Shown one piece after another: positions 37,689-48,443 of a stretch of 64,000 bases of DNA. The position numbers were made by a program, and so were the translations under genes. Numbering within the stretch: the first letter of the stretch is position 1; each line of letters starts with the position of its first letter. The DNA is from Hyaloraphidium curvatum. Lineage: Eukaryota; Monoblepharomycota; Hyaloraphidiomycetes; Hyaloraphidiales; Hyaloraphidiaceae. The stretch is from NCBI GenBank assembly GCA_025558095.1, contig JAIVFI010000030.1, forward strand, positions 434,001 to 498,000, in the 5' to 3' direction. Below the pieces are notes generated by a model. The model saw nothing but the letters and a program-made list of their open reading frames with translations, did not search any database and was not told the origin of the DNA.

Positions 37689-40600
37689 ATGGCCGACGAT
37701 CCGGGCGACGATGGCGGGGATTTTCTGCCAGGAGATGTGCTGCCGCTGCCTCCTCCACCGGGCGGCGTGGCGAGCTCAGTTCAGGAATCTACACCTGTTG
37801 GACCGAAGCCGGCGAACTTTCTCTTGTCGTACTACGACGACTTGAAGCTGGACATGAACGAGCTGGAGCCCGTGAAGCTCGGCGAGGGCAAATTCGCGGT
37901 CGCGTACAGGGCCAAGCTCCGCGGGGCCATTCCGGTCGCTGTCAAGAGACTGAAGGACACACGTTCAAAGGAGAAGCTGCGAGAGGAATTGACGAAGGAA
38001 GTCGAGACATGGCAGCAATTGTCCGATGACAATGGTGAGGCTTGCAGGCAACGTGCCATACCGTCCTCTTGACCACTATCCGGCACCAGTTCTAAGGTTC
38101 CGTGGCTACTGCATGGAGCCTCTTGCTCTGGTTTCTGATTTTGCCGACGGAGGAGACCTGCACGGGGTGCTGGAGAAAGTACGGCTCGCGAACGCGTTTC
38201 CCTGGGCTGGCCGGCGCGAGTGCCTGCTCCAAGTGGCTCGTGGAATGCTCTATCTTCATTCTATGGACGTCTTGCACTGCGATTTGAAGCCTGCCAACAT
38301 CTTGATTCGTCTTGGGGTATACAAGATTGCAGACTTCGGGCTTTCCAGTCTCCGCAATCTCGCGGGGGCATCGACCGCTGGCTCCCCTGCCTACATGCCT
38401 CCGGAATCGTTGCGGAGGCCGCCAGCCAAGCGGGATAAGCCGGCCGATGTGTACAGCTTCGGCGTGATTGCGTACGAGATGTCTTGCGGGGCGCGCCCAA
38501 ACGTGGTACGTGGCATTGGCACTATATTGCGTCTTTATAGTTTATGAGATTCCCGCTAGGACGTAGTTCGTGGTCTTTCCAGTGGTGTTCCATTCACCCG
38601 CCCTTACGAGATCGCGGGGGACGATCGGATGTGGCGCCTGATGTCAAGCTGCGCCAAGATTGACCCTTTCGAGCGCCCGTCGTTCGAAGGCGTCGTCGAC
38701 TACATCTCCCTCGGGGACGGCGCGGATCTCTCGGCTTCGAGCTCTGCAGCATCGGCTGCAGCTGTGGGAGTCTCAAGCGCTCCGAGCTACTCGTATTCCG
38801 CGGCGGCTCTCGCTCCAAACGAAGCATCTGCCAGCTCTGCTCATTCAGCTCTTGCACCGGAGAACGCCGGCGGTGCGGACGGAGTTCCGGTGGATCGCAT
38901 TGTGCTCCAAGTCGCCAACGGCGGATATGGACAGGGCGACAACCCGAAAAACTTGCCGATGGCGTCCGAGAGCGTCGACCTCTTGCGAACGGTGCTTGTT
39001 TCGTTCTATGGGTTCTCGGGATCCCCGCTTTATGACCGAGATTCCACTGCTATCCGGACTGCTGCTCGACCTGCCTGTGCCAGCTTGCGAGGAGCACAAG
39101 GAACGTCGATCATTCATCTCGTTGGACATGGCGGTGATCGTCGGGGTCGCTTCGTGTTCGAGGGAGTTTCCCCGGGCGCGACGGACGAGGGCCAGCCTGC
39201 TGAGGACAGCACAGTGGACCTGGAACGCGACATCATGTCCCAGATCCCGGAGGACCATCAGGGTCTCGTTGTTGTGCTCCTGGATTGTTGCCGCGGATCC
39301 ATGGGCACGGAGGACCGACCGTTTGACGTGGACAGAAACAACGTGGTTCTTGGCCTCGCTGCTCGGCGTGATGCAAAGGCGTACGGGTGCTTGTACACCT
39401 TCGTCCTCGCCGAAGAGCTTTGGAAGCGGTTCGATAACCAGTCAGGGAACCTCACGTGGCGGGACGTACTCTACGACGTCGAGCAGCGCATCATTGCCGG
39501 GACGGCGGTTGTAGCCTCGCACCCTCAGGGAACAAATCCACCGGCCACCGCTTTGGTTCAGCAGCCGCGCCATTCAACACTAGGTACTGGGGAAGTCAAG
39601 TGGCACAAGTTTCCGCTGGTAGAGTCCTCGATGTGCTGCCTTCCTGTTCTGTGCTAACTGTTCGTTTCTTGGCAGAGGCCCCGCGCAAAGACCACGAATG
39701 CCAAGGAGTACATTCAGCGGAAAGTGCTTGGCAACGAGTTTCGGAACCGCGCGAAGGATCTTGAGAATATGGATGCCCTTCAGCAGAGCTATCCACTGGC
39801 ATCTTACATGGAGGACTTGTTCAGTGGGAATTATATGCTGGAGATGACTTTCGGCGATGGCAGAGCGTGGGAAAGCAGGCGCTCAGCGTGGACAGCAGCG
39901 GATCTAGTGCTGGAGTTGTGCAAGACCAGCGCGAGCTATCGGGATTCTTCGGTAATCAATGCTCGGCTCCGTTGTCTTTCGGGGGCAGCAATCAAGTATG
40001 GCTTAGGGCGCCTTTGGCTAAAAGAGCCGCACGAATTGGTGTACGGCTTTGTCCGTGAAGCCGTGGTCACAAACTACCGGATCCTGCACGAGGCGCAGTT
40101 TGATCTTGACGTGGCAAGGCCTGAGGTGGAGCGGAAACCGGACATGACGGAGCTCACGTTCGCTGTCATTTGCGGCCGACACAAGCTGGTGAGGGCTCTT
40201 CTACAGGGTCCATGGGAGCTCCATGAGGCCGACAAGGAAGGCAACACGCCTTTCCACCATGCTTGCCGGAGCGGTGACATGAGCATGGTTCAGCTCTTTT
40301 TGGATCGCTTTGGCACTTTTGACCACACGGTTCGTAATGTGGACGGAAAGCAGGCTTCCGATTTGGTGCCATCGCCTGCGGAGATGGGTTCAATCAAGGC
40401 GGCGTTGCAGTTTGCCGAGACAGAACGCGGAATGAAGATAGCTCCTGCGTCGGCTTTCGTTGTTGCCTCGAACAACTTAAAGGGCACGGGAGCATTTGGA
40501 GCAACTCAAGAAGGAACATTCAACGGGCATCCTGCAGCCATTAGGACGTCTCCATCGAAGTTTGGAGATGACTTACTTTTCCATAACCAAATCACTATCC

Positions 40601-41366
40601 GAAACGTCATTGGAGAGCATGAGAACGGTGGGTGCTTGGCTCGGCACTATTTCGTGGATGTCCACTCACCGTCCAAAAGTTATGCCGATTCTTGGCTTCT
40701 GCGAGGACCCGCCGATGATCGCTTATCCTATTGGATCCAATGATCTTCATTGCTATTTTTGGTATCAGCGAAATCATCCGGGTTACTGGAAAGCAGCTTG
40801 CCGCCTCCTCAGGGACGTTGCCGCTGGGGTGGCACATTGCCATGCCCATTCTGTGGTGCATGGAGATCTCAAGCCATCGAATGTGATTGTCTTCGAGGAC
40901 GCCGGTGACTTTCCCGTGGCGCGAGTAGCGGACTTCAGTGGTTCAATACTCCGTTACGGTCATGCAAGGTCTGGAGCTGACTTCAAAGGGATCGGCACAA
41001 TACCTTTCCAGCCCCCAGAGATGCTTGCAGCCGGTGGAAACATCAACCAACGAGCCAAGGAGTCCGACGACGTGTACGCTTTCGCCATGGTATGCTTCGA
41101 GGCCGCCACCAGGGGCTACGAGCCATTCTACGGGCAACGTCAGGACGAGGTGGGTCCAATTGCGCATCTGTGAACGGCACGTGCTCACGCCCAAGGGGCA
41201 GATCATGCGCAGGGTCGTCGCCGGGGAGCGGCCCGAGATACCGCCCGACACGCCGCCGTTGCTCGCGACGCTGATGAAGGAATGCTGGCACCAGGATCCC
41301 GAGCAAAGGCCGAGCTTCGAGGTGATCGTGCACAGGATGAAGGAGATTGTGTCGGAGGTGTCGTGA
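37689..41366 (+). CDS. Kinase-caspase-ankyrin-kinase fusion protein (1137 aa)
   Basis: Six exons: 37689-38034, 38090-38505, 38560-39618, 39676-40627, 40680-41149 and 41196-41366. Introns are 55, 54, 57, 52 and 46 nt, and all phases agree. Kinase 1 (about 55-310): GEGKFAVAY loop, K86, H178-C-D-L-K-P-A-N, D197-F-G, MPPES; non-RD but with a full catalytic set. A Ser/Ala linker leads to a caspase-like C14 domain (about 370-580) with H444 (HLVGHGG) and the LLDCCRG motif, C498 by analogy with metacaspases. A helical region and two ankyrin repeats (about 763-840) follow. Kinase 2 (about 860-1130) has R897 in place of the ATP lysine, HGDLKPSN and D1009-F-S for DFG, so it is probably a pseudokinase. 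Such a chain suggests proteolytic signalling controlled by phosphorylation, perhaps regulated cell death. That is inference. Confidence 0.85.
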
Positions 41367-41501
41367 GCATTTCATTGGATTGTCGAGCACGTCAAATGTC
41401 CCGGCGCGCGCGCCGACCGCCGCCCTACCCTCGCAGTCCTTCCTGCACCAGCCTCTCCTCCACCTCCCCCTCCCCCTCTCCGGCTCCTTCTTGCCCGCCA
41501 T

Positions 41502-42059
41502 CTAATACGCCGGATCCAGCGCGGCGTAGTGTCCGCCCCCTTCCAGCACCAGCAGCTGGTACCCGCCGGGTCCACGCGGCCTCCTCGCCCGACAGGAGCC
41601 GGAAGAGGTACCGCGCCTCCCGGGCGGAAACGATCCCGTCCTCGCCGCGTGCACGATCCGCACGTCCATCCCCAGCGGCGTGACCTCGTACCCTACTTCT
41701 TCCGTTCCGCGCCCCGTGGGCGACGAGCGGCCGCAGCCCGCCGGTCAAGCACGATCACGCGCGCGCCGCGGTGCTGCGCCGCGGTATGACGTCGAACGAT
41801 GGTGAAAGGCGCGAGCCGGGCGAGTCGTGGAACAGCACGGCGACGCGCGCCCCGTCGTCGGGCCCGTACGCCGCATAGGCCAAAAGTCGTCCGTAAGGCC
41901 AGCGCAAAGAGGTCGGCGTCTCATGTAATCGCGCCAGCGTGCCCGGCTGCAGCCCCGCCGCCGCGTCGGCGCCGCTCCCTCCCGGTTGCGCAGGTAGAGA
42001 TACAGGAGCACCGGCGGCACCACGACGACGGCCGCCGGGGTGGCTGCACGCGCGGCCAT
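41502..42059 (-). pseudogene. Alpha/beta-hydrolase relic
   Basis: It reads leftward from ATG 42059. A hydrophobic N-terminal anchor (VVVVPPVLLYLYL) is followed, after a frame change, by GRLLAYAAYGPDDGARVAVL with FHDSPGSRL, the oxyanion-side motif of these enzymes. Then, in another frame, GARVIVLDR appears. The central nucleophile elbow is missing. The C-terminal piece has VRIVHAA and the catalytic-histidine strand LEGGGHYAALDPAY before TAG 41502. At least three frame changes and a large internal loss make it a pseudogene. It is convergent with the kinase-caspase gene and divergent from the SDR at 42151. Confidence 0.65.
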
Positions 42060-42150
42060 CGATCCGGGATCCGCGGTCGTTCTTCGGATGCCGAGACAAT
42101 CGGAGATTCGGCGATGGACTGTTTAGATGTTTGCTGGGAGGCAGATCGCG

Positions 42151-43173
42151 ATGAGTCCGATCTCGCCGGCGGACACGATGCCGGCGCCGTCCGGCCTCCG
42201 CATCCTCGTAACGGGAGGCACCGAGGTGCGCCACCCATTTTGCTGCGTCCGGCGCCGTCCCGACGCGCTCCGGTCTCGCGACAGGGCATCGGCCTCGCGC
42301 TCGTCGAACGGTCGCCACGGCGGGAAACAGGGTCGTCATCGCCAACCGCAATGCGGAGCTGGGGGAGAAGGTGGTGGCGGAGCTCAAAGGGAAGTTGAAG
42401 CTCGGCGATGGGGCCGTGACGTTCACCAAGATGGTGGGTGGCATGCGATCCTTTGGAAAGCTCCGCCCAACCGGCTCCGCCGAACGGGAACAGGACCTCT
42501 GCGACCTAAAGTCTGTCAACGGCGCCCTTTCGACCGCCCTCGAGCGGCTGGGAGGCGTCGACACCGTCTTTGCCAACTCCGGATTCCCGTCCGAGGCCGG
42601 CTACCTCGAGGACGTGCTCGCCGGGCGCAACGACGCCTGGATCACCGGGATCACGGGGAACCTGGTCGGCACCATGGCGCTGGGCTCCGCCGCGGCCAAG
42701 CACTGGCTCGAGAACGACCTCGAGGGCACCTTGTCGTCACGGGACCGGTCGACACGATGCACCTCACCACGCAAGGCGCAAACAACCCGTGCATGTCCTA
42801 CATCGTCTCCAAGGCCGGGCTCGGGCAGTACGTGCTCAACATGCAGCAGCTCCTCGACGAGCGCGCGCAGGCGGCCAAGAAGGCCCAGAAGCTCCACTAC
42901 TCCGCGATCCTCCCGGGGCTCGTCTACACCCCGATCTGGAACAGACTCCTCGGGAGGGAACGCACCTTCGAGGAACTCGACCGCGATATCGGGCCATGGA
43001 CCAAGATCTACGGCGGCTGGACCCCGATGGACAAGCTCATCGACGCGTTCGTGGCCGTGCTCGGGCAGCCCGCGAAGCACGAGGGAAAGTGCTTCGTCGT
43101 GTGCGGCGAGGCCGGGGAGATGAGGGAGTACCCCAAGAACGGCGATTTGGAGCAGTATGTCTCGCGCTTGTGA
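42151..43173 (+). pseudogene. Short-chain dehydrogenase/reductase with two single-base frameshifts
   Basis: From ATG 42151 the protein starts LRILVTGGTE and, after a 59-nt intron (42226-42284), continues GIGLALVER, completing the NAD(P)-binding TGGxxGIG motif. A second intron (42434-42493, 60 nt) joins TFTKM to DLCDLKSV. The reading frame breaks near 42315 (VER/ATAGNRVVIANRN) and near 42731 (EGTL/VVTGPVDTM); each is repaired by one missing base. Otherwise the fold is complete: FANSG in place of NNAG, SYIVSK for the Tyr-x3-Lys pair, LPGLVYTP, and a normal C-terminus to 43173. It is a young pseudogene or contains base-call errors. Confidence 0.7.
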
Positions 43174-43580
43174 CGGTGCGGTTCGTTTGTTGCAGGTTGC
43201 GAGTCCTTCCCTGTGTGGCGGATTTACAGACTCAATCCATCCTGTTTGTGCCAATCGTCTCGTTCGTACCATCAGCATGAACCTTGCGAACACGTTGTCC
43301 TGACGGCCCAGGCCCTGACCGTGGCGGCATTGTGAGTCGCGCATCCGCCGCGGAGCATACGCTCGAGAGGTGTCCGCGGACACCGCTGGTACCTGCGGCT
43401 GTAGTCAATGTCTGTGTGCATAGGACGAATTGCTTGCAGACTCTGATGTCTGTTCTTCTGGAACATGTGGCAAATCAGGGCCCCGAGGAGGAATATTCCG
43501 GGGAAGGCTCCCCAGGCCCGTCTCCCAAACCTTTCCCCAGTCGTCGGCATCTGCATCGCTCTTGCCTCTAGCACGGGGCG
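43174..43580. other. Intergenic
   Basis: Nothing recognised in 407 bp. It contains the promoter of the secreted protein gene that starts at 43581. Confidence 0.4.
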
Positions 43581-44633
43581 ATGCAGTTGCTCCCCGTGTT
43601 CGCCTTCGCCATCGCCGCCATCGCGTGCGCCTCCGCCCCGGCCGCGGCGTCGGTCGTCTACACCGTCGAATACCTCGTCGGTCCCGACGGCGGTTCGTGT
43701 GGCCCTCTGATCAGTAAGCCCTCCCTCTGCCCGTGAAACCCGATCCACGACCCAACCGCCCCCTACATCCCAGACGCCAACACTCCCTGGTCCTCCGCCC
43801 TCCCTCCCGTCACCATAACCGTCAAGGTCAGCCCGGGGGACCCGTGCTTCAGCTTCTTTCCCACGCAGCAGCGGCTCGCGCCCTGCATGCCCACGGGCGG
43901 AGGGGGGCCGACCCCGGTGGGGAGGCAGTGGTGCGTGCCGGGGAACGAGATGCCGAGGTCGTCGAACGGGTACTACGGATGTGAGTATCCGTGCGCTGCA
44001 AATTGATACGAACTGATGTGGTTGCATCAGGGGTGGACACGGGTGCCATCCCGACGAGCTGGCTCAACGGTGAGTTTCTTCTTCGGGGCGATCCCGCTCG
44101 TCCGCTCATCGCTCCGCTTCCGACAGCCCCGTTCAACGAGTACATCCTACACTACCAGAACACTACCACCACCTGCCCCGTCCCTGCCGCCGCCGGCAAC
44201 AGGATCATCGTCTCGGAGATGTACTTCGTGGGCGTCACACTCTCCGACTCCGCCCCGGCCTTGCCTGACGGATCACCTGCACCTTTAGGGCGCCACGGCC
44301 TACCTCTCGAGCAACGCGGCCGGCACGGGCACGATCACCTGCCCCGCGCTCAACCGCAAGCAGTGCCCGACGACGGCGGGGACGTGGTCCATGAACGCCA
44401 ACGACTTCCGCGTGAAGACCAGGGGGGGGACGTGCGGCAAGCTGGGTGGGTTTTCGGCATGCCACGGCCTGATTGGATGCTCATTTGGGGTGTCTGCAGC
44501 TGATTCGGCGCTCAAGGCCAGCGTGCCGGCTGTGAAGAAGTCGACGACCAGGAAGCGCACGACCACGAAGAGGAAGACGTCGACCAAGAGGAAGGCGACC
44601 ACGAAAAAGAGGACGACGACGAAGAGGGCGTGA
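43581..44633 (+). CDS. Secreted Cys-containing protein with Lys/Thr/Arg repeat tail (256 aa)
   Basis: Six exons: 43581-43713, 43774-43980, 44031-44069, 44127-44227, 44289-44445 and 44500-44633. Introns are 60, 50, 57, 61 and 54 nt and one carries a CTGAC branch site. A clear signal peptide (MQLLPVFAFAIAAIACASAPAAA) precedes a beta-rich domain with paired cysteines (GGSCGPLI, DPCFSFFP, LAPCMP, QWCVPG, TTTCPVP, ITCPALNRKQCP, GGTCGKL). The last 40 residues are almost only Lys, Thr and Arg (KKSTTRKRTTTKRKTSTKRK type). Such a tail could bind acidic polysaccharide in the wall or extracellular DNA. No domain family was recognised. Confidence 0.7.
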
Positions 44634-44804
44634 GGGTGCAGGAGGGGTTCGCGGAACCATAGGATCTAAAAGCGATGCTCGCTAGCTTTAGGCCGACGGT
44701 TGATGACCCGGGCCGGATGTGGCAAAGCTCGCGCCGTCTCGCAAAGGAAAAAGCACACGCATCGCTTCCAAATCGTTGTCTCCGCGGTCGTTACTCTCTC
44801 CGCG

Positions 44805-45790
44805 ATGAAGTCATTCACCGGCAAGCTCGCCGTGGTCACTGGCGGCGCGTCCGGGATGGGCCGTTCCCTCGTCCGCGCCCTGGCGCGCGACGGCTGCTCC
44901 GTGGCCTTCTGCGACGTCCGCGAGGGCGAGGACTCGGAGGAGACGCGCCGACTGGCCGAGGCGGATGCCGCCGCCGCGGGCCACCGCGTCAGAATCACTT
45001 CGCACGCGTGCGACGTGTCCAAGGAGGCCGACTGGATCCGGTTTCGGCGCGAGGTCGTCTCCCAGCACTCGGCGGACCGCGTTGAGCTCCTCTTCAACAA
45101 CGCCGGGATCGGCGGCGGGGCGTCGCTGGTCAACTCGCCGCGGGGCGAGTTCGAGCGCTGCTTCGACGTGTGCTACAACGGGGTCTACCTCGGGGTCATC
45201 ACCTTCCTCGCGCTACTCCGCGCGGCACCCGAGGCCCGTGTGGTCAACACCGCGTCGGCAGCGGCCTTCTTCCACATGGTCAGTTTGCTAGTATTCGAGA
45301 AACCGCGAGCTTGCGGCCAACCAGTCTCGACCGATTCTAACACCGGCTCCTTTAGGGATCGCCCGCGTACGCCGCGGCCAAGGCCGCCGTAAAGGGCCTC
45401 ACCGAAGCTCTGATCACTGATTTCCGCGTTAACTGCCCCAACGTCAAGGCGTCGGTGGTCATGCCCGGCCACATTGGCACCGGCATCTTCGCCAACACGG
45501 TCACGGTGCAGGGGAACAGGATCGGGAGGAAGGGGAGGGAGCTGGCAAAGATCTTCGAGGAGGGAGCGCCGGTCACGGCCGACGGCGCCGCGGAGATCAT
45601 CCTCAACGGCGTGCGGGCGGATAAGTGGAGGATCCTCGTCGGAGCGGACGCCGAGGAGCTCGATCGGATGGTCAGGGAGCGGCCCGAGGAGGTCTATGAG
45701 CCCGCGTTCCTGGAAGAGATGGGCCGGAGGGGCATCTTCACCTCGACCCCGAGGGTGCCGGCGCCCAAGGCAGGAGAGCCCAAGATGTAG
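44805..45790 (+). CDS. Short-chain dehydrogenase/reductase (302 aa)
   Basis: Two exons, 44805-45278 and 45356-45790, joined by a 77-nt intron with donor GTCAGT. It is a classical SDR: coenzyme loop VVTGGASGMG, acidic residue after strand 2 (FCDVRE) pointing to NAD, structural NNAGIG, catalytic serine strand VVNTASAAA, and YAAAK completed by splicing. The C-terminus (VMPGHIGTGIF) matches the usual PG..T turn. The substrate is unknown. The neighbouring SDR at 42151 is not a close copy: it lacks NNAG and differs along its length. Confidence 0.88.
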
Positions 45791-46125
45791 TGGATGACAA
45801 GAAAGAGCAGGCAACAGAGAGATGTAGAAGAGCGCAATTGCACCATAATGGCTTGCTCGATGGCAGGGAAGCGGCACTGCACCGGCCGGTTTAGCTGATG
45901 ACAGGGACCAGGGACAGGCCGCAGCAACAAACGCCGGACCCCTCCGTCCACCGCGGACTGCGCGCACAGCAGAGCCTCCGCATCCGGCCATCGCAATTCA
46001 TTCTTCCTCCGCCGCAAAGGCCTGGGGCGGCCCGCGCGCCTTTTGCTCCTCCCGCGCCGGGCGCGCGCGCTGACTGCCGGGACCCCGAGGAACCCCCGCG
46101 CCCGCCGCCGCGCGCATCGCGCAGA
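45791..46125. other. Intergenic / possible N-terminal extension of the debranching enzyme
   Basis: An in-frame ATG at 45898 would add 76 Pro/Arg-rich residues to the next gene. They resemble no transit peptide convincingly. The start at 46126 is preferred, and the rest is treated as 5' region. Confidence 0.35.
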
Positions 46126-48403
46126 ATGCAGCTCGCCGAGGGCCGCGCGTTGCCGCTCGGCGCCCACTGCGTCCGCGGTGGGGTGAATTTTGCCGTGTGT
46201 GCGCCGAACGCGTGGAACGTCGAGCTCTGCGTTTTCGCGGACGGCGGGGAGACACGGTTCCCCATGAGCGGGCCGACCGACGGGGTGTGGCACGGGTTCC
46301 TGGAGGCTGCCGGACCGGGACTTGTCTACGGGTACAGGGCGCACGGGCCGTACGAGCCCTGGAGGGGACACCGGTTCAATCGGAATAAGCTGCTGCTGGA
46401 CCCGTACGCCAGGTGGGCACAGAGCGCTCCGATTGTCTGATCCAGCTGATTGCCTCGTCTCTCGTTCCTGCGTTGTCGTGTTCGACCGCCCCCCTTCCTC
46501 GACGGGCCCTCTGGTGACACCTGTCAACCTCTCTGTTATCCCTTTGATCAGGGACATTGTCGGCCGTTTCGAATGGCGCCCGGAGCAGTTTGGCTACATC
46601 AAGGACTTTCAAGGATGGACGCCGCACCCGACTTTCACCTTTGACGAGCGCGACAACGCCTCGTTTGCCCTAAAGTCCCGCGTCGCGCCGCCCACGGACC
46701 ACCTTGCCGTCCTTGAGCTCGACGACGGCCGACCCCGGGTGGACGACGCGGACATGGTAATCTACGAGGTTCACGTCAAAGGATTCACGAAGCAGATGCC
46801 CGGCATTCCGGCCGAGCTGCAAGGGACCTACGCCGGGCTGGCCCACCCGGCTTCGATCGCCTACCTGAAGGACCTGGGCGTCACCACCCTCTCTCTTCTG
46901 CCCGTGCACTACTCGCTCGACGAGAGTCACCTCGCGGAAAAGGGTCTCACCAACTACTGGGGCTACAACACCATCGGCTTCTTCTGCCCCAACCCGCGGC
47001 TCTCCGCGACGCCGGACGACTGCACCGCCGCGGCGGTTGAGTTCCGCGGCATGGTCCGCGCGCTGCACGCCGCGGGGCTCGAGGTGCTCCTGGACGTGGT
47101 CTACAACCACACCGCGGAGGGCGGATCGCTCGGCCCCACTGTCTGCTTCCGCGGGTTGGACCACGCGTCCTACTACCGTCTGGTTGTCAACGACCCGACC
47201 AACTGCGACGACTTTACCGGCTGCGGCAACACCCTAGCCGTGTGGCACCCCCGCGTCGCGCAGATGGTCCTGGACTCGCTGCGCTATTGGGTCTCGGAGA
47301 TGGGCGTCGACGGCTTCCGCTTCGACCTGGCCCCCGTTTTGGGGCGCAAACGCTCCTCGGCCTTCAGCACCCACGCCCCCTTCTTCAACGCGCTGCTGCA
47401 GGACCCCGTGCTGCAGAAGGTCCGGCTGGTCGCGGAGCCGTGGGACTGCGGGCACAACGGGTACCACCTGGGCGGCTTCCCGGGCCCGTTTTTGGCGTGG
47501 AACGACAAGTTCCGCGACGACGTCCGGGCATTCTGGCTGCACGGTGCCGAGGGGTGGAACCGGAACGCCGGGCACCCGGTGGTGACCAGGGGGATGATCG
47601 CGGGGAGGCTCACGGCGTCGGCCGACGCCTTCCACTCCCGCGGTCGTGGGCCGCTGGCCTCGGTCAACTTTGCCGTGGCGCACGACGGGTTCGCGCTCGC
47701 GGACGTGGTGTCATACTCGCAAAAGCACAACGAGGCCAACATGGAGGACAACAGGGACGGGAGGGACAGTGAGATTTGCGCCAACTTTGGGGAAGAGGGG
47801 CCGACGGAGGACGCCGAGATGAGGCGGAAGCGGGGGCTCGTCCAGCGCGCCATCCTGGCGACCCTGCTGCTGTCCCAAGGCACGCCGATGCTCTGCGCCG
47901 GCGACGAGGTCGGCAAGACGCAGGGGGGGAACAACAATGCCTACAACCAGGACTCGCCCATCTCGTGGATCGACCACGCCAACGCGGATCGGACGCTGTA
48001 CGCCTTTACCTCGCGCCTGCTGGCGCTCCGACGCCGCCATCCCCTCCTCCGGCACCCCAAGTGGTTTGCCGATGGCGCCGGCGTCGAGCCGGGCAGCGAC
48101 GTGCCCCGGCTAAAGTGGCTCCGCCCGGACGGGCAGCCACTGACCCACAACGACTGGCAGTCGCACCACGAGCGCGCCTTCGTGCTGCATTTTGCGGGCG
48201 CGGGGAGCCAGCCGCTCGCGGTGGCGTTCAACCCGCACGCGGAGGAGGAGGCGTTCGCGATCGACGGGCTGTGGAAGGTGGAGGTGGACAGCAGCGGCGA
48301 GGTGGCGGGGTGGCAGGGGACGGAGGACGTGACGGTGGATGGGGAGCTCGAGGTTCCGGCGCACTCGGTCGTCGTGCTGGCGAGGTTGGACGGGCCACCT
48401 TAG
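46126..48403 (+). CDS. Glycogen debranching enzyme, GlgX/isoamylase type (GH13, 712 aa)
   Basis: Two exons, 46126-46412 and 46552-48403, with a 139-nt intron. The N-terminal CBM48-like domain begins LAEGRALPLGAHCVRGGVNF and holds GYRAHGPYEPWRGHRFN. The GH13 barrel has all four regions: LLDVVYNHTAE, GVDGFRFDLAPVLG (nucleophile Asp), VRLVAEPWDCG (acid Glu), and FAVAHDGFAL (transition-state Asp). This combination and the GDEVGKTQGGNNNAYNQD loop are typical of GlgX and isoamylases, which hydrolyse alpha-1,6 branches of glycogen. Fungi normally use the unrelated two-function AGL/Gdb1 enzyme. A bacterial origin is therefore plausible, although it now has a spliceosomal intron. Confidence 0.93.
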
Positions 48404-48443
48404 GTGACATGACTATAATCTAGTAGACGTTCCAGACGCGCTG

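Noticed and set aside
39619-39655. The kinase-caspase gene ending at the TAA after 39618
   Set aside because: A 57-nt GT-AG intron at 39619-39675 keeps the frame and leads into the ankyrin exon, which lacks its own ATG near that point.
45898-46125. 76-residue N-terminal extension on the debranching enzyme
   Set aside because: It is Pro/Arg-rich with no targeting signal. The family start aligns with ATG 46126.
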